Made by a program: the position numbers and the translations under genes. The notes beneath the pieces are model-generated. The model was not told the origin of the DNA and ran no database searches. It saw only the letters and a list, made by a program, of their open reading frames with translations. This document shows positions 24,356 through 33,116 of a stretch of DNA of 64,000 nucleotides, in pieces. The stretch lies in the NCBI RefSeq assembly GCF_900110205.1, contig NZ_FOCV01000020.1:1-64000 (forward strand). Reading direction: 5' to 3'. Numbering within the stretch: the first letter of the stretch is position 1; the number at the start of each line of letters is the position of its first letter. Source of the stretch: Rhizobium tibeticum (GTDB lineage Bacteria; Pseudomonadota; Alphaproteobacteria; Rhizobiales; Rhizobiaceae).

Positions 24356-24776
24356 AAAAAGGCAATGTTCGGTATTGGCGGCGCAAAGCTGCCGTAGGCG
24401 TCGTCGGCTTTTGGCGCCCCACGCGGAAGTTCGTGCCTCGGCTGTCATGCCCATTGCACACTCGGACGTAACGCGTGGCTGGAATCGGTCTTGGATCGCA
24501 ACGATGCTACACGCCGCCATCAGCGGCAGCAGCCGTTCCTCCTGCCGCCGCGGCAAGGTATTCTTGTCGCCGATTGCAGCGAGTGTTAGCATTGAACGTG
24601 GCGGGATGTCCGGATAGCCGGATGGCGAAGTTGCGGCGACCGCGCCGTCACGGAAGCAGGAGCGCGCTATGCCCGTCGCCACGGCGTCAAGCCGCATGCG
24701 CGCCGCACGGGTTCGACCTCGAAGCACTTGTCGCGTTGTCTCTCATTGACTGGTCCTTCGGGCGAGGAGGTTGTCC
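24356..24776. other. Stretch with no supported gene
   Basis: About 420 bases upstream of the redoxin gene. Frames on both strands lack ribosome sites and family resemblance. The redoxin promoter presumably lies at the right end. Confidence 0.4.
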
Positions 24777-25457
24777 ATGTCTGCGCATTATTTGGACCAT
24801 CCGTTACAACCGGGCGACCAAGCCCCGAACATCGTGCTGGATGCGATCTCACGCGAGGGGAAGATCGCACTTGATGAATTTCGCGGCCGTAGCCCGTTGT
24901 TGATAGGTTTGTTTCGAGGCCTGCTTTGTCCGTTCTGCCGACGCCATGTCGCGGCGATGGCACAGCTCGTCCCGGCCCTACACGAGAAAGGCGTCGACTC
25001 TCTAGCGGTGGTAAACACCCCGGTCGAACGCGCGCGACACTATTTCCGCTATCATCCGATACCCGGTCTTCATGCTGCATCCGACCCGGAGCGAGCTTCG
25101 CACCGCGCTTTCGGCTTACCCATCCTTGAGTTCACGCAGAATGAGACCAACTGGCCTTACAAGGTCGGAATGGATGTGGTCATGACAATGCGGGTTGATC
25201 TGCCGGGGGAGTTGCCCGAACCGATGGATCCGGCGGCCGCGGGCGACCTTCTCAGCAAGAAGGATGGGTACGAGATCACAGAAGCCGACCAGCAGATGAG
25301 CATACCCGGACAGATGCAGCTAGTCGGCCATTTCCTGCTCGATCGAGAAGGTGTGGTGCGCTGGAGCTTCACAGAAGTTGAAGAGGAAGGCCGAAATGTA
25401 TGCCGGGTGCTCGATCCCGAAGAATTGATGTCGGTAGCTTCCCAAGTCGCACATTGA
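24777..25457 (+). CDS. Redoxin / AhpC-TSA family protein
   Basis: 226 residues from ATG 24777, behind GCGAGGAGG. A thioredoxin-fold protein of the peroxiredoxin group: QPGDQAPNIVLDAISREGKIALDEFRG at the start and the active-site segment RGLLCPFCRRH, a CxxC arrangement rather than the single peroxidatic Cys of classical AhpC. A C-terminal segment (GHFLLDREGVVRWSF, about 185-200) matches the redoxin fold's last strands. No signal peptide, so a cytoplasmic thiol oxidoreductase or peroxidase is likely. Monocistronic. Confidence 0.8.
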   Translation: MSAHYLDHPLQPGDQAPNIVLDAISREGKIALDEFRGRSPLLIGLFRGLLCPFCRRHVAAMAQLVPALHEKGVDSLAVVNTPVERARHYFRYHPIPGLHAASDPERASHRAFGLPILEFTQNETNWPYKVGMDVVMTMRVDLPGELPEPMDPAAAGDLLSKKDGYEITEADQQMSIPGQMQLVGHFLLDREGVVRWSFTEVEEEGRNVCRVLDPEELMSVASQVAH

Positions 25458-25625
25458 CAGCGAAAAACTCGGTCGACGATCAGCGCGCCGGCCCGTTGAC
25501 TCTGCCACGCGGACAATCGCCATACCGGACCATGCAGAACTCCGCGAAAAGCGCAAGACGCGGCACACATGTGTTCATGGGCGGTTCAGGCGCGATGGTT
25601 CTATGTAGTTAGCGAGGAGGAGTTT

Positions 25626-25967
25626 ATGATGAAAAAGCTCTTATCCGCCCTCGCAGCTGTAGTCCTGGCTGCCTGTTTCGCCCTCCCGCTAAACGCCGCG
25701 CCGATGTTCGTGCCGAAAGTAGAACAAGTGCAGACCGGCATTGTCGTGCAGGTCAAAAACCGGCACCATGACCATTGGCGTTCGGATCGCTACTGGAACC
25801 GGCGGTACGCCTACCGTTCCTGCCGTTACTACGGCAACTGCTACTCTCGCCCATATGGATACCGCAGTTATCCGAGGTACTATGGCTATCCTCGCTACTA
25901 TGGCGGCTACCCTGACTATTATGGCTACCACCGGCGGTCGGGAGTGACCCTCTATTTTGAATTCTAG
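25626..25967 (+). CDS. Small secreted Tyr/Arg/Gly-rich protein
   Basis: 113 residues from ATG 25626 (ATG 25629 also possible) behind the excellent site GCGAGGAGGAG. A signal peptide ends near NAA-APM. The mature part starts with VPKVEQVQTGIVVQVKNR and continues as Tyr-, Arg- and Gly-rich repeats (RSYPRYYGYPRYYGGYPDYYGYH), ending VTLYFEF. It resembles the BA14K-like and related small periplasmic proteins of Rhizobiales. Function unknown; an envelope role is likely. Confidence 0.65.
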   Translation: MMKKLLSALAAVVLAACFALPLNAAPMFVPKVEQVQTGIVVQVKNRHHDHWRSDRYWNRRYAYRSCRYYGNCYSRPYGYRSYPRYYGYPRYYGGYPDYYGYHRRSGVTLYFEF

Positions 25968-26202
25968 CCGGTGGCATTCGCAGGTTAGGGAACGCGCAGC
26001 CACCACATAAGGGCGCACCACCACAAGGAAGACTTGGCCCGGTCGGCGCGTATGCCGGAGGGTTTTTCGTGTTGCATCCGTTGCAAGTAATAAACTGCAA
26101 CAGGTTGAAAAGCCCGGAAATGGGCCGTTATGGCATGCAACACCGCAACACGGACCAGGCAGCCAACAATTACAAATTATGTAATAATTTCAGTTAGTTG
26201 AC

Positions 26203-26279
26203 TGGTAGCGGAGGAGGGATTTGAACCCCCGACACAAGGATTATGATTCCTCTGCTCTGACCTACTGAGCTACTCCGCC
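26203..26279 (-). tRNA. tRNA-Met (anticodon CAU)
   Basis: The 77-base minus-strand sequence folds as a full cloverleaf: acceptor GGCGGAG / CTCCGCT, D-arm AGCTCAG...GAGC, anticodon stem GAGGA / TCCTT with loop ATCATAA giving CAU, and T-arm GGGGGTTCAAATCCCTC. CCA is encoded. An elongator Met identity is likely since the acceptor starts with a G-U pair rather than the unpaired C1-A72 of initiator tRNA. Confidence 0.95.
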
Positions 26280-26328
26280 ACTGGTCAACGGTGCCATTCG
26301 CGATGCGGCGGCCCGTGGGATGAGCGGC

Positions 26329-26357
26329 TTATAAGGTGCGCTTCGGCTTTGTGTCAA
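26329..26357 (-). promoter_or_regulatory. Near-consensus sigma70 promoter for tRNA-Met
   Basis: On the minus strand TTGACA (26352-26357), a 17-base spacer and TTATAA (26329-26334), placing transcription start some 40 bases before the tRNA 5' end. Confidence 0.75.
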
Positions 26358-26388
26358 GCGCATGATCGAGAAAATACCACAGGCTTTT

Positions 26389-27588
26389 TCAAGCTGCGAC
26401 CGGGCTCGCTAGCAGGGCCTTCAGCGAGGCTTCCGCCGCCGGTTCGCGCTCGGAACGCTCGATGAAACCACCGCCGTAAACGCGGGCGTCGTCGCCAGGC
26501 GCCGAATAGAGTGCGCAGGCCTGGCCCGGCGCAACACCAGCCTCCCCGATCGCAAGGTCGACGTAGATGCCGCTCGCATCGGCATGCAGGACAGCGGGTG
26601 TCGGTGCCCGCGTCGAGCGGACCTTGGCAAAGCATGCGAAGCCTTCTCCCGCGGCAGCCTCGGCAAGCGGCTTGTCGCCGAGCCAGTTGACATCCCGCAG
26701 ATAGACGCGGTGCGTCTCCAGCGCCTCCTTCGGCCCGACGATGACCCGGCGAGACCGGGCATCGAGGTAGACGACATAGAGCGGCTCGCCAGTGGCGATG
26801 CCGATGCCGCGGCGCTGGCCGATGGTGTAGTGCAGGATGCCTTCATGCTGGCCTAGCACGCGGCCGTCGAGATGGACGATCTCGCCTGCGAGCGCCGCAT
26901 TCGGCTTCAGCTTGTTGATGATGTCGGAGTATTTGCCCTGCGGCACGAAACAGATGTCCTGGCTGTCAGCCTTTTTGGCGACGACAAGGCCCATCTCTTC
27001 GGCAAGCTTACGGGTTTCGGCCTTGGGTAGGCCGCCAAGCGGAAAGCGCAGGTAGTCGATCTGCTCCTGCGTCGTCGCAAACAGGAAGTAGCTTTGGTCG
27101 CGATCGGCATCGGCGGGACGATAAAGCGCGCGGCGACCGGGATTGCCAGGTGCCGGATTGGACCGCGAGCGAATGTAGTGGCCAGTTGCCAACGCGTCTG
27201 CACCAAGCTCCTTGGCCGTTGCCAGGAGATCCGCGAACTTGACGGTCTGATTGCAAGAAACGCAGGGGATTGGCGTCTCGCCGGCCACGTAGCTTTCCAT
27301 GAAGGGATTGATCACAGTGTCGCGGAACCGCTTCTCGTAGTCCAGCACATAATGGGGAATACCAAGCGTCTCGCAAACACGACGGGCATCGTCGATATCC
27401 TGGCCGGCACAGCAGGAGCCGGCGCGGTGAACGGCCGCGCCATGATCATAGAGCTGCAGCGTGATGCCGAGCACGTCATAACCCTGGCGTTTGAGAATGC
27501 CTGCGACCACGGAGCTGTCAACGCCGCCCGACATGGCGACGACAACGCGGGTATCTTCCGGCTTCTTGTCAAAATCCAGTGTGTTCAC
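26389..27588 (-). CDS. mnmA: tRNA-specific 2-thiouridylase MnmA
   Basis: 399 residues. Uses a GTG start at 27588 (MNTLDFDKK) without an evident Shine-Dalgarno; no later ATG would keep the P-loop. The PP-loop SGGVDSS sits at about residues 20-26. Catalytic Cys residues are in PCVSCNQTVKF and in SQDICFVPQGK, and GHYIRS and YTIGQRRG are also typical. The enzyme thiolates the wobble uridine of tRNA-Lys, -Glu and -Gln using sulfur relayed from cysteine desulfurase. Located just behind a tRNA gene on the same strand. Confidence 0.95.
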   Translation of the reverse strand: MNTLDFDKKPEDTRVVVAMSGGVDSSVVAGILKRQGYDVLGITLQLYDHGAAVHRAGSCCAGQDIDDARRVCETLGIPHYVLDYEKRFRDTVINPFMESYVAGETPIPCVSCNQTVKFADLLATAKELGADALATGHYIRSRSNPAPGNPGRRALYRPADADRDQSYFLFATTQEQIDYLRFPLGGLPKAETRKLAEEMGLVVAKKADSQDICFVPQGKYSDIINKLKPNAALAGEIVHLDGRVLGQHEGILHYTIGQRRGIGIATGEPLYVVYLDARSRRVIVGPKEALETHRVYLRDVNWLGDKPLAEAAAGEGFACFAKVRSTRAPTPAVLHADASGIYVDLAIGEAGVAPGQACALYSAPGDDARVYGGGFIERSEREPAAEASLKALLASPVAA

Positions 27589-27771
27589 GGGTTGGCTGCC
27601 AATTCCAAGCTTGTTGCGATCCGCCCGTCAGAGCCAGCGGATTTCGTGTGTCCGCGCGGGATCGGCCGCCGGACTTTCGTTGCCGAGGATATAGAAAGGA
27701 TTGGGTTCCTGCGCAAGAGGCGAGGGATTTGCGGGCATCTCGGAGCAGATTTCAACCCTTACGCAATTGCT

Positions 27772-29181
27772 TTAAAGTAACCCGAACAGCCTCCAAGCCA
27801 TCCCAGCCACCGCACATCCGAACAGTGTGGGAATAACCGACATCCTGAACCGGAAGATCGCAACAGCGGCGGCAATGCTGAGAACGAGCGATGGCAGGGC
27901 CAGCGACGACCACACGGGCAGCTCGATCCATATAGGACCGAACCGGTGGATGTGCGCCTCTGTGAACAGGAAATGCAGACCGAACCAGATCGCGAGGTTC
28001 AGAATAACGCCGACCACGGCAGCGGTGATGGCTGACATTGCGCTCGCTAGCGCCGCATTGCCCCTAAGCTTTTCAATGAAAGGCGCACCGAGAAAAATCC
28101 AGAGGAAGCACGGCACGAACGTCACCCAGGTCGTAAGCATCGCAGCCAGCGTAGCGGCTGTGATCGGGTCGAGGGTTCCTGGGTCGCGATAAGCGCCCAT
28201 GAACCCCACGAACTGGAGAGCCATGATCAGTGGGCCTGGCGTCGTCTCGGCCATGCCGAGCCCGTCGAGCATCTCCGTCGGCCGCAGCCAGCCATAGTGC
28301 TGCACCGCTTCCTGCGCGACATAGGCGAGCACGGCGTATGCGCCACCGAAGGTCACCACGGCCATCTTGCTGAAAAAGACGCCGATCTGCGTGAACACAT
28401 CATCTCCGCCGCGGAAGACATAGAGCAGCAGCAGCGGCCCGAGCCAAAGCGCAAGCATGACAGCCGAAATCTTCAGCGACCACACTAGGTTCGGCCGCGC
28501 ATGGACCGGCGTTTCCTCGCCAAGCGCGGAGTCTGCGTCGGCAAGAACACGACCGGCCGTGGCCTTGTGGCCATTGCCTGCCTGGAAGAGCCTCGAGCCG
28601 GACTTGGCCCCCGCTAGACCTATGATCGCCGCGACCAGAATGATCAGCGGGAACGGGACATGAAGAACAAAGATCCCCAGGAAGGCCGCGGCCGCGATGG
28701 CGACCATGGCCGGGTTCCGGAGCGCCCTGCCCCCGATCCGAATGACGGCTTGCACGACGACGGCAAGCACGGCGGCCTTGAGGCCGAAGAACATGCCTTC
28801 GACGGCATCGACGTTTCCAAACACCACGTAGACGTAACTGAGGGCCAGGATGGACAGGAAGCCGGGCAAAACGAAAAGAATGCCGGCCACAAGCCCTCCG
28901 GCCGTCCTGTGCATAAGCCAGCCGATGTAGATGGCGAGTTGTTGCGCCTCGGGCCCAGGCAACAGCATGCAATAGTTGAGAGCGTGCAGAAAACGCTGTT
29001 CGCCGATCCACTTCTTTTCGTCGACAACGATCCTGTGCATGACGGCGATCTGCCCGGCCGGGCCGCCGAAACTGAGAGCCGCTACGCGCAACCAGACGCG
29101 AAACGCCTCGCCGAAGGAGATGCCGTGGCTCGTCCCGCCCGCCGTACCCTCGGCGGGCGTATCTGTGACAAGGTTGGCCAT
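27772..29181 (-). CDS. chrA: Chromate transporter ChrA
   Basis: 469 residues from ATG 29181; the open frame to 29256 overlaps the upstream gene. Long-chain CHR-family protein with two homologous halves, each with the signature GGP: SFGGPAGQIAVMHR in the N-terminal half and VTFGGAYAVLAYV in the C-terminal half, and about ten to twelve membrane helices. ChrA exports chromate from the cytoplasm. It follows the rhodanese-ChrB gene with its start codon just past that gene's stop, so the two are cotranscribed and probably coupled. Confidence 0.93.
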   Translation of the reverse strand: MANLVTDTPAEGTAGGTSHGISFGEAFRVWLRVAALSFGGPAGQIAVMHRIVVDEKKWIGEQRFLHALNYCMLLPGPEAQQLAIYIGWLMHRTAGGLVAGILFVLPGFLSILALSYVYVVFGNVDAVEGMFFGLKAAVLAVVVQAVIRIGGRALRNPAMVAIAAAAFLGIFVLHVPFPLIILVAAIIGLAGAKSGSRLFQAGNGHKATAGRVLADADSALGEETPVHARPNLVWSLKISAVMLALWLGPLLLLYVFRGGDDVFTQIGVFFSKMAVVTFGGAYAVLAYVAQEAVQHYGWLRPTEMLDGLGMAETTPGPLIMALQFVGFMGAYRDPGTLDPITAATLAAMLTTWVTFVPCFLWIFLGAPFIEKLRGNAALASAMSAITAAVVGVILNLAIWFGLHFLFTEAHIHRFGPIWIELPVWSSLALPSLVLSIAAAVAIFRFRMSVIPTLFGCAVAGMAWRLFGLL

Positions 29182-29182
29182 C

Positions 29183-29998
29183 TCAGCTTCCCTTCTTCGC
29201 GGAGGGCCAATTGTGGGTTTCCTCGGTCGCGTCCCGGCACCATCGGTAGAAAGCATCGTACAGGGTCATGCCTGCCTCCAATTGCTCGAGGTCGTCGGCA
29301 AACATCCGCGAGAGCCCGAGCGAAGCCGCCAGCAATCCCGCCGCTTCGGGCGCGAGATCAAGCCTTGAGGTATCTGCAGCCCTGACGATTGTAGCAAGCC
29401 TAAGGAGCGGCCCGGATTGAAGTGCGAATTCCTCCACCATGATATCGAACGAGCATCGATCGCCGCGATGGCTCCAGAAGACATCCTCGATGTCGAAGGG
29501 TGTTGCCCCGAAACGGTCGGCGACCATGAGCACGTCCGCGGCAGGAACGAACAGAAAGACAGCGGACGGATCCACGAAGCGGCGGATCAACCAGGGGCAC
29601 GCTATACGGTCGATCTTCGGGCGGGCACGGGTGACCCAAACCGTCCGCCCCTTTGCCTCGCGAGGCGGCAGCTTATCCTCGGGCACGGCGAGGCCGCCTG
29701 CCTTGATCCATGCCTCGAACCCTCCCTCGAGCGTTTCGGCCTGCACGCCCATGACACGAAGATGCGCGGCTACGCCGTGGCTGAGCTTGGCGCCATGGTG
29801 GCAGACGATGACGGCCGGGCTGTGGATTTCAGCACCCCATTGGTCCACATCCTTGAATGGTTTGCGGATAGATCCGGGGATGAGACGAGGGTCGGCGGAA
29901 AAGTCCTCGTCATTGCGCACATCGATCAAAACCGGTGCACCCGGCGTGCCGATGAGGCGGTTCAGTTTATCGGTTGAGATTTCGGTGAATGACGGCAT
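29183..29998 (-). CDS. Rhodanese-ChrB fusion protein (chromate resistance)
   Basis: 271 residues from ATG 29998 behind GGAGG. Residues 1-100 are a rhodanese domain (PVLIDVRNDEDFS, active-loop Cys in IVCHHGAKLS, EGGFEAW). Residues 115-265 match the C-terminal ChrB domain (VTRARPKIDRIACPWLIRRF, DIEDVFWSHRGDRCSFDIM). ChrB proteins are needed for chromate-responsive control of chrA in other proteobacteria. Here the rhodanese replaces the usual ChrB N-terminal part. Two Cys residues in the ChrB part could sense chromate or thiol redox state. First gene of the chr operon. Confidence 0.82.
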   Translation of the reverse strand: MPSFTEISTDKLNRLIGTPGAPVLIDVRNDEDFSADPRLIPGSIRKPFKDVDQWGAEIHSPAVIVCHHGAKLSHGVAAHLRVMGVQAETLEGGFEAWIKAGGLAVPEDKLPPREAKGRTVWVTRARPKIDRIACPWLIRRFVDPSAVFLFVPAADVLMVADRFGATPFDIEDVFWSHRGDRCSFDIMVEEFALQSGPLLRLATIVRAADTSRLDLAPEAAGLLAASLGLSRMFADDLEQLEAGMTLYDAFYRWCRDATEETHNWPSAKKGS

Positions 29999-30083
29999 CG
30001 CGCGTCCTCCGTTTTAGCGGCTTCGTTGGACGCGACTCTTCGGCTGGCGCCTCGTGGGGTGATCGCGACCCCATGAACCATAT

Positions 30084-30098
30084 GATCCACGGTGGATC
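30084..30098. promoter_or_regulatory. Perfect palindrome between the chr operon and the MFS gene
   Basis: GATCCAC-G-GTGGATC is a perfect 7-1-7 inverted repeat in the 264-base divergent region, framed by CATA (30079-30082) and TATG (30102-30105) that extend the symmetry. A likely operator for the chr operon, the MFS gene or both; the regulator is not identified. Confidence 0.5.
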
Positions 30099-30262
30099 GG
30101 GTATGTCAACACCTTCCACCGGTCTGCGCTGCCGGAAACAATTGAGATGTAGCGACTGAACACAACGATGCCGCAGCAGCCAAAGCTGAAGGGTCTTCAG
30201 GTCGCCGTCAGATTTCAAAAGCAGAACACCCATGGCGGGTTAGTTTGTGAAAGGTAGTTCGA

Positions 30263-31471
30263 ATGGTCTACGTCGCCGGCGCAAGACCCGTGGCCCTGCG
30301 GGCGATCCCGAAAGGCGTCTGGGCTCTTGGCTTCGTCTCCCTTTTCATGGACATCTCCTCCGAGATGATCCACGCGCTGCTTCCGGTCTACATGGTTGCC
30401 GTCCTCGGTACCTCGGCATTTGCGGTCGGCCTGATCGAAGGCATTGCCGAGGCGACCGCCGCCATCACCAAGGTGTTTTCCGGAGCACTGAGTGATTGGC
30501 TTGGCAAGCGAAAGCTGCTTGTGGCCCTCGGCTACGGCATGGCTGCGTTGATAAAGCCTGTCTTTCCCTTGGCTCCCTCGCTTGGCTGGCTGATGGCAGC
30601 ACGTTTCATAGACCGCGTCGGCAAGGGCATCAGGGGCGCGCCGCGCGACGCCCTGATCGCCGATATCAGTCCGAAGGAAATCCGTGGCGCAAGTTTCGGT
30701 CTGCGCCAATCGCTCGACACGGTCGGCGCATTCCTTGGGCCGGCGCTGGCTCTTGTTTTGATGTGGTGGACGGCCGACCACTATTCGACAGTCTTCTGGA
30801 TCGCGGTCATCCCGGCGTTCTGCTCCGTCGCGATTATCCTCTTTGTCGTCAAGGAACCGCAGCGGACCGAGCAGCGCCGCGTTCGGGTGCCGTTCCACCG
30901 CTCGGAGCTGGTCAGGCTGCCTGCGATCTACTGGCTGGTCGTTGCCGTTTCGGCAGTATTTACGCTTGCGCGGTTCAGCGAGGCTTTCCTCATTCTCGAC
31001 GCTCAACAGATGCGGCTTCCCGTCATGTTCGTGCCGGTCGTGCTGATCGTCATGAACACTGCCTATGGGCTGTCGGCCTATCCGGCAGGCGTCATGGCGG
31101 ACCGCGTTGACCGGATGACTCTGCTGATTGTCGGCCTGGTGCTTCTCGTTCTCGCCGACCTCAGCCTGGCGCTTCTTCCTGGGTTGGCGGGGCTCGGGAT
31201 CGGGGTGCTGCTATGGGGTCTCCACATGGGATTTACGCAAGGGTTGTTGGCCGCCCTCGTTGCGGATGCCGCACCCGCCGAACTGCGCGGAACCGCCTTC
31301 GGGATCTTCAACCTGATTGCGGGTATCGCGCTTCTCGCAGCCAGCGTGCTTGCCGGTGCCCTTTGGGATTGGGGCGGACACCAGATGACCTTCCTCGCTG
31401 GCGCGGCCTTCGCTTTGCTCGCCGGCCTTTCGCTGCTGCCGCTGAAAAAGCGCCTAAGGAGTGCTTCGTGA
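30263..31471 (+). CDS. Major facilitator superfamily exporter
   Basis: 402 residues with twelve predicted membrane helices. The motif-A loop between helices 2 and 3 reads GALSDWLGKRKLLVALGYGMAALIKP, and RFIDRVGKGIRGAPRDALIAD is typical of a group of bacterial MFS proteins of unknown substrate annotated as MFS transporters near metal- and antibiotic-resistance genes. Second-half copy AGVMADRVDRM. Diverges from the rhodanese-ChrB/chrA operon, so a share in metal or oxyanion export is possible but unproven. Ribosome site GAAAGG. Confidence 0.85.
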   Translation: MVYVAGARPVALRAIPKGVWALGFVSLFMDISSEMIHALLPVYMVAVLGTSAFAVGLIEGIAEATAAITKVFSGALSDWLGKRKLLVALGYGMAALIKPVFPLAPSLGWLMAARFIDRVGKGIRGAPRDALIADISPKEIRGASFGLRQSLDTVGAFLGPALALVLMWWTADHYSTVFWIAVIPAFCSVAIILFVVKEPQRTEQRRVRVPFHRSELVRLPAIYWLVVAVSAVFTLARFSEAFLILDAQQMRLPVMFVPVVLIVMNTAYGLSAYPAGVMADRVDRMTLLIVGLVLLVLADLSLALLPGLAGLGIGVLLWGLHMGFTQGLLAALVADAAPAELRGTAFGIFNLIAGIALLAASVLAGALWDWGGHQMTFLAGAAFALLAGLSLLPLKKRLRSAS

Positions 31472-31519
31472 AGCCAGAGCTGGCGATCCGGCGCATTGGA
31501 TAAATGGCGAACCATCGAC

Positions 31520-31737
31520 TGCCGGTTATCCGGCCGGCGATCTTAAAGGAAAGCTTGCCCACGAAAATCGACAGGCAGAATGCGACCGGCAAGGCCGTGA
31601 AAAATGCCTTAAGCCCACTCGTGCAGCCATTCAGCTGTCCGCCCGAGCTTCACGAAACCGAACAGTCCAGTCATGCAGAAGGCCATCATGCTGACGATCA
31701 GCAGTTGAGCGATCAGCAGGGTCTTGGTATCGGCCAT
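31520..31737 (-). pseudogene. DUF2798-like small membrane protein, frameshifted
   Basis: From ATG 31737 (MADTKTLLIAQLLIVSMMAF...) the frame gives one membrane helix and stops at TAA 31609-31611 just after AEWLHEWA. One frame over, the sequence continues LKAFFTALPVAFCLSIFVG, exactly the second helix expected for a DUF2798 protein. One extra G in the GGG at about 31616 explains the break. The second half has no normal stop and runs antisense into the MFS gene, so the 3' end is also damaged. Either a pseudogene or a sequencing error plus readthrough. Confidence 0.6.
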
Positions 31738-31990
31738 TGTCGTTCTCCACGCGGAGGCGGACTGCGCCAGAAGCGTTCTCTAAGGACACAGCACGACCTC
31801 TCAATAAGGTTAGGTGCCGCGGGTTCGCCTTTGGCAACGAGTTCCCGCTGGTGCGAGGTCCGGAATAACCAACCGGCCGATCATTTTTCGGCCCGCTCAG
31901 GTTATTGCGGCATGTCGGTTCTGTCATTCGACAGGGCCAAAGAAACAGCGAGCCGTCGCCTGACGCGCTCGCCCGCTTCGCAGCCCGATC

Positions 31991-32761
31991 CTAGTCGAAC
32001 TTCTCAGTCGTATCTGCCTTCCCCTTCACCCAATAGCCGGACGCCTTGATCCAGTGCAGCGGATAGCCTCTTTCGGCGACCAGATACTCGCGGACGGCGC
32101 GCGTGACCGAAGCCTCCGCCGCGACCCAAACGAAGGTCCCGGGCTCGATGTCCATGTTGCGCAAGATCCTCAGCAGCGGCCCGGCGTCCGTCGCATCCGA
32201 AAGAGGACGGTCCGCCCAATGCAAATGCAGGTCCGCCTTGGTTTCGAAAATCTGTCTCTCTGCCGGACCGGCCACCGCAGCGATCGCGGTGATCACTGTA
32301 CCTGTGTCGCATTCTTCGATGCGACGTCCCATCGCCGGCAAGGCAGTCTCATCGCCGATCAGCAGCCAGCGGGTCACGCTGGCGGAGACCACCGCTGAGC
32401 CGCGCGGCCCACCGATGGCCAGCGTATCGCCCGGGGATGCATCGATCGCCCATTGGGTCACCGGACCCGCCTCATGCAAGGCAAAGTCGATCGTCAATGT
32501 ATGGGCATCGTTGTCGTACCGCCGAGGCGTGTAGTCGCGGCGCGCTTCGCCATCGGCCGCGGGAACGAAAATCTTCAGGTGATCGTCGGGCGCTAGGCTG
32601 ACGAAGTCCGCGAGATCGTCACCCGTGAGGACGATGCGGCGCATGCCCGGCGTGATATCGGTGACTTCGGCGACCGTCAGGGTGCGACGACGCAGTTCAT
32701 GGCGAACCCGTTCGATCTGTGGAGCCGGCAGGCTGCGAGTTGGGTTTTGATTGTTATCCAT
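31991..32761 (-). CDS. Siderophore-interacting protein (ferric-siderophore reductase, ViuB/SIP family)
   Basis: 256 residues from ATG 32761 behind GAAGGA. FAD-binding barrel with RRDYTPRRYD (flavin-binding RxYT) and GGPRGS, and NAD(P)H domain with WLLIGDETALPAMGRRIEE; the C-terminal GYPLHWIKASGYWVKG is diagnostic of the SIP family. These cytoplasmic flavoproteins release iron from imported siderophores by reduction. No Fur/RirA-type operator could be assigned with confidence. The DUF2798 remnant lies 254 bases downstream on the same strand. Confidence 0.92.
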   Translation of the reverse strand: MDNNQNPTRSLPAPQIERVRHELRRRTLTVAEVTDITPGMRRIVLTGDDLADFVSLAPDDHLKIFVPAADGEARRDYTPRRYDNDAHTLTIDFALHEAGPVTQWAIDASPGDTLAIGGPRGSAVVSASVTRWLLIGDETALPAMGRRIEECDTGTVITAIAAVAGPAERQIFETKADLHLHWADRPLSDATDAGPLLRILRNMDIEPGTFVWVAAEASVTRAVREYLVAERGYPLHWIKASGYWVKGKADTTEKFD

Positions 32762-33116
32762 CGTGTCCTTCAGAGGCTCTTTACCTCGATCCGCAGGACA
32801 CAGTCGCGCAGATCGAAGCCGCAGAGCCGTTCGATCATACGCGTTGAGTGACGTTAACGCTTACGTGACCGAGAGATGCTCGGCCATTGACGAACCCGAT
32901 GTAATCGACATCTCAGGGCTGTGCAACAACCGCCGGCGGCAAATGTCGATTGTTGCGAAAGTTTAACTTTCACGCGGCCGTCAGCTAGTCAAGACTTCCC
33001 GGGCAACTGGCGGCGCGGGCCATTCAAGCCTGATCAGCCAGGCTTGGATCGGCAAAAAGCGTGCAGTCAGCAGCCTCTGTTATCGTCTCTTTGGCTTATC
33101 GATCCGGTATCCACCG
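32762..33116. other. Intergenic region between the SIP gene and the MerR regulator
   Basis: 355 bases with the SIP promoter region at the left. Contains GTTAACGCTTACGTGAC near 32850, but no clear gene, terminator or known operator. Nothing else seen. Confidence 0.4.

Noticed and set aside
24332..24727. 131-codon minus-strand frame upstream of the redoxin gene
   Set aside because: No ribosome site, no recognisable domain, and it overlaps the end of the orphan gene on the plus strand.
31864..31906. AATAACC...GGTTATT inverted repeat with inner hairpin upstream of the DUF2798 remnant
   Set aside because: The arms are short and far apart and no regulator or T-tract supports it as operator or terminator.
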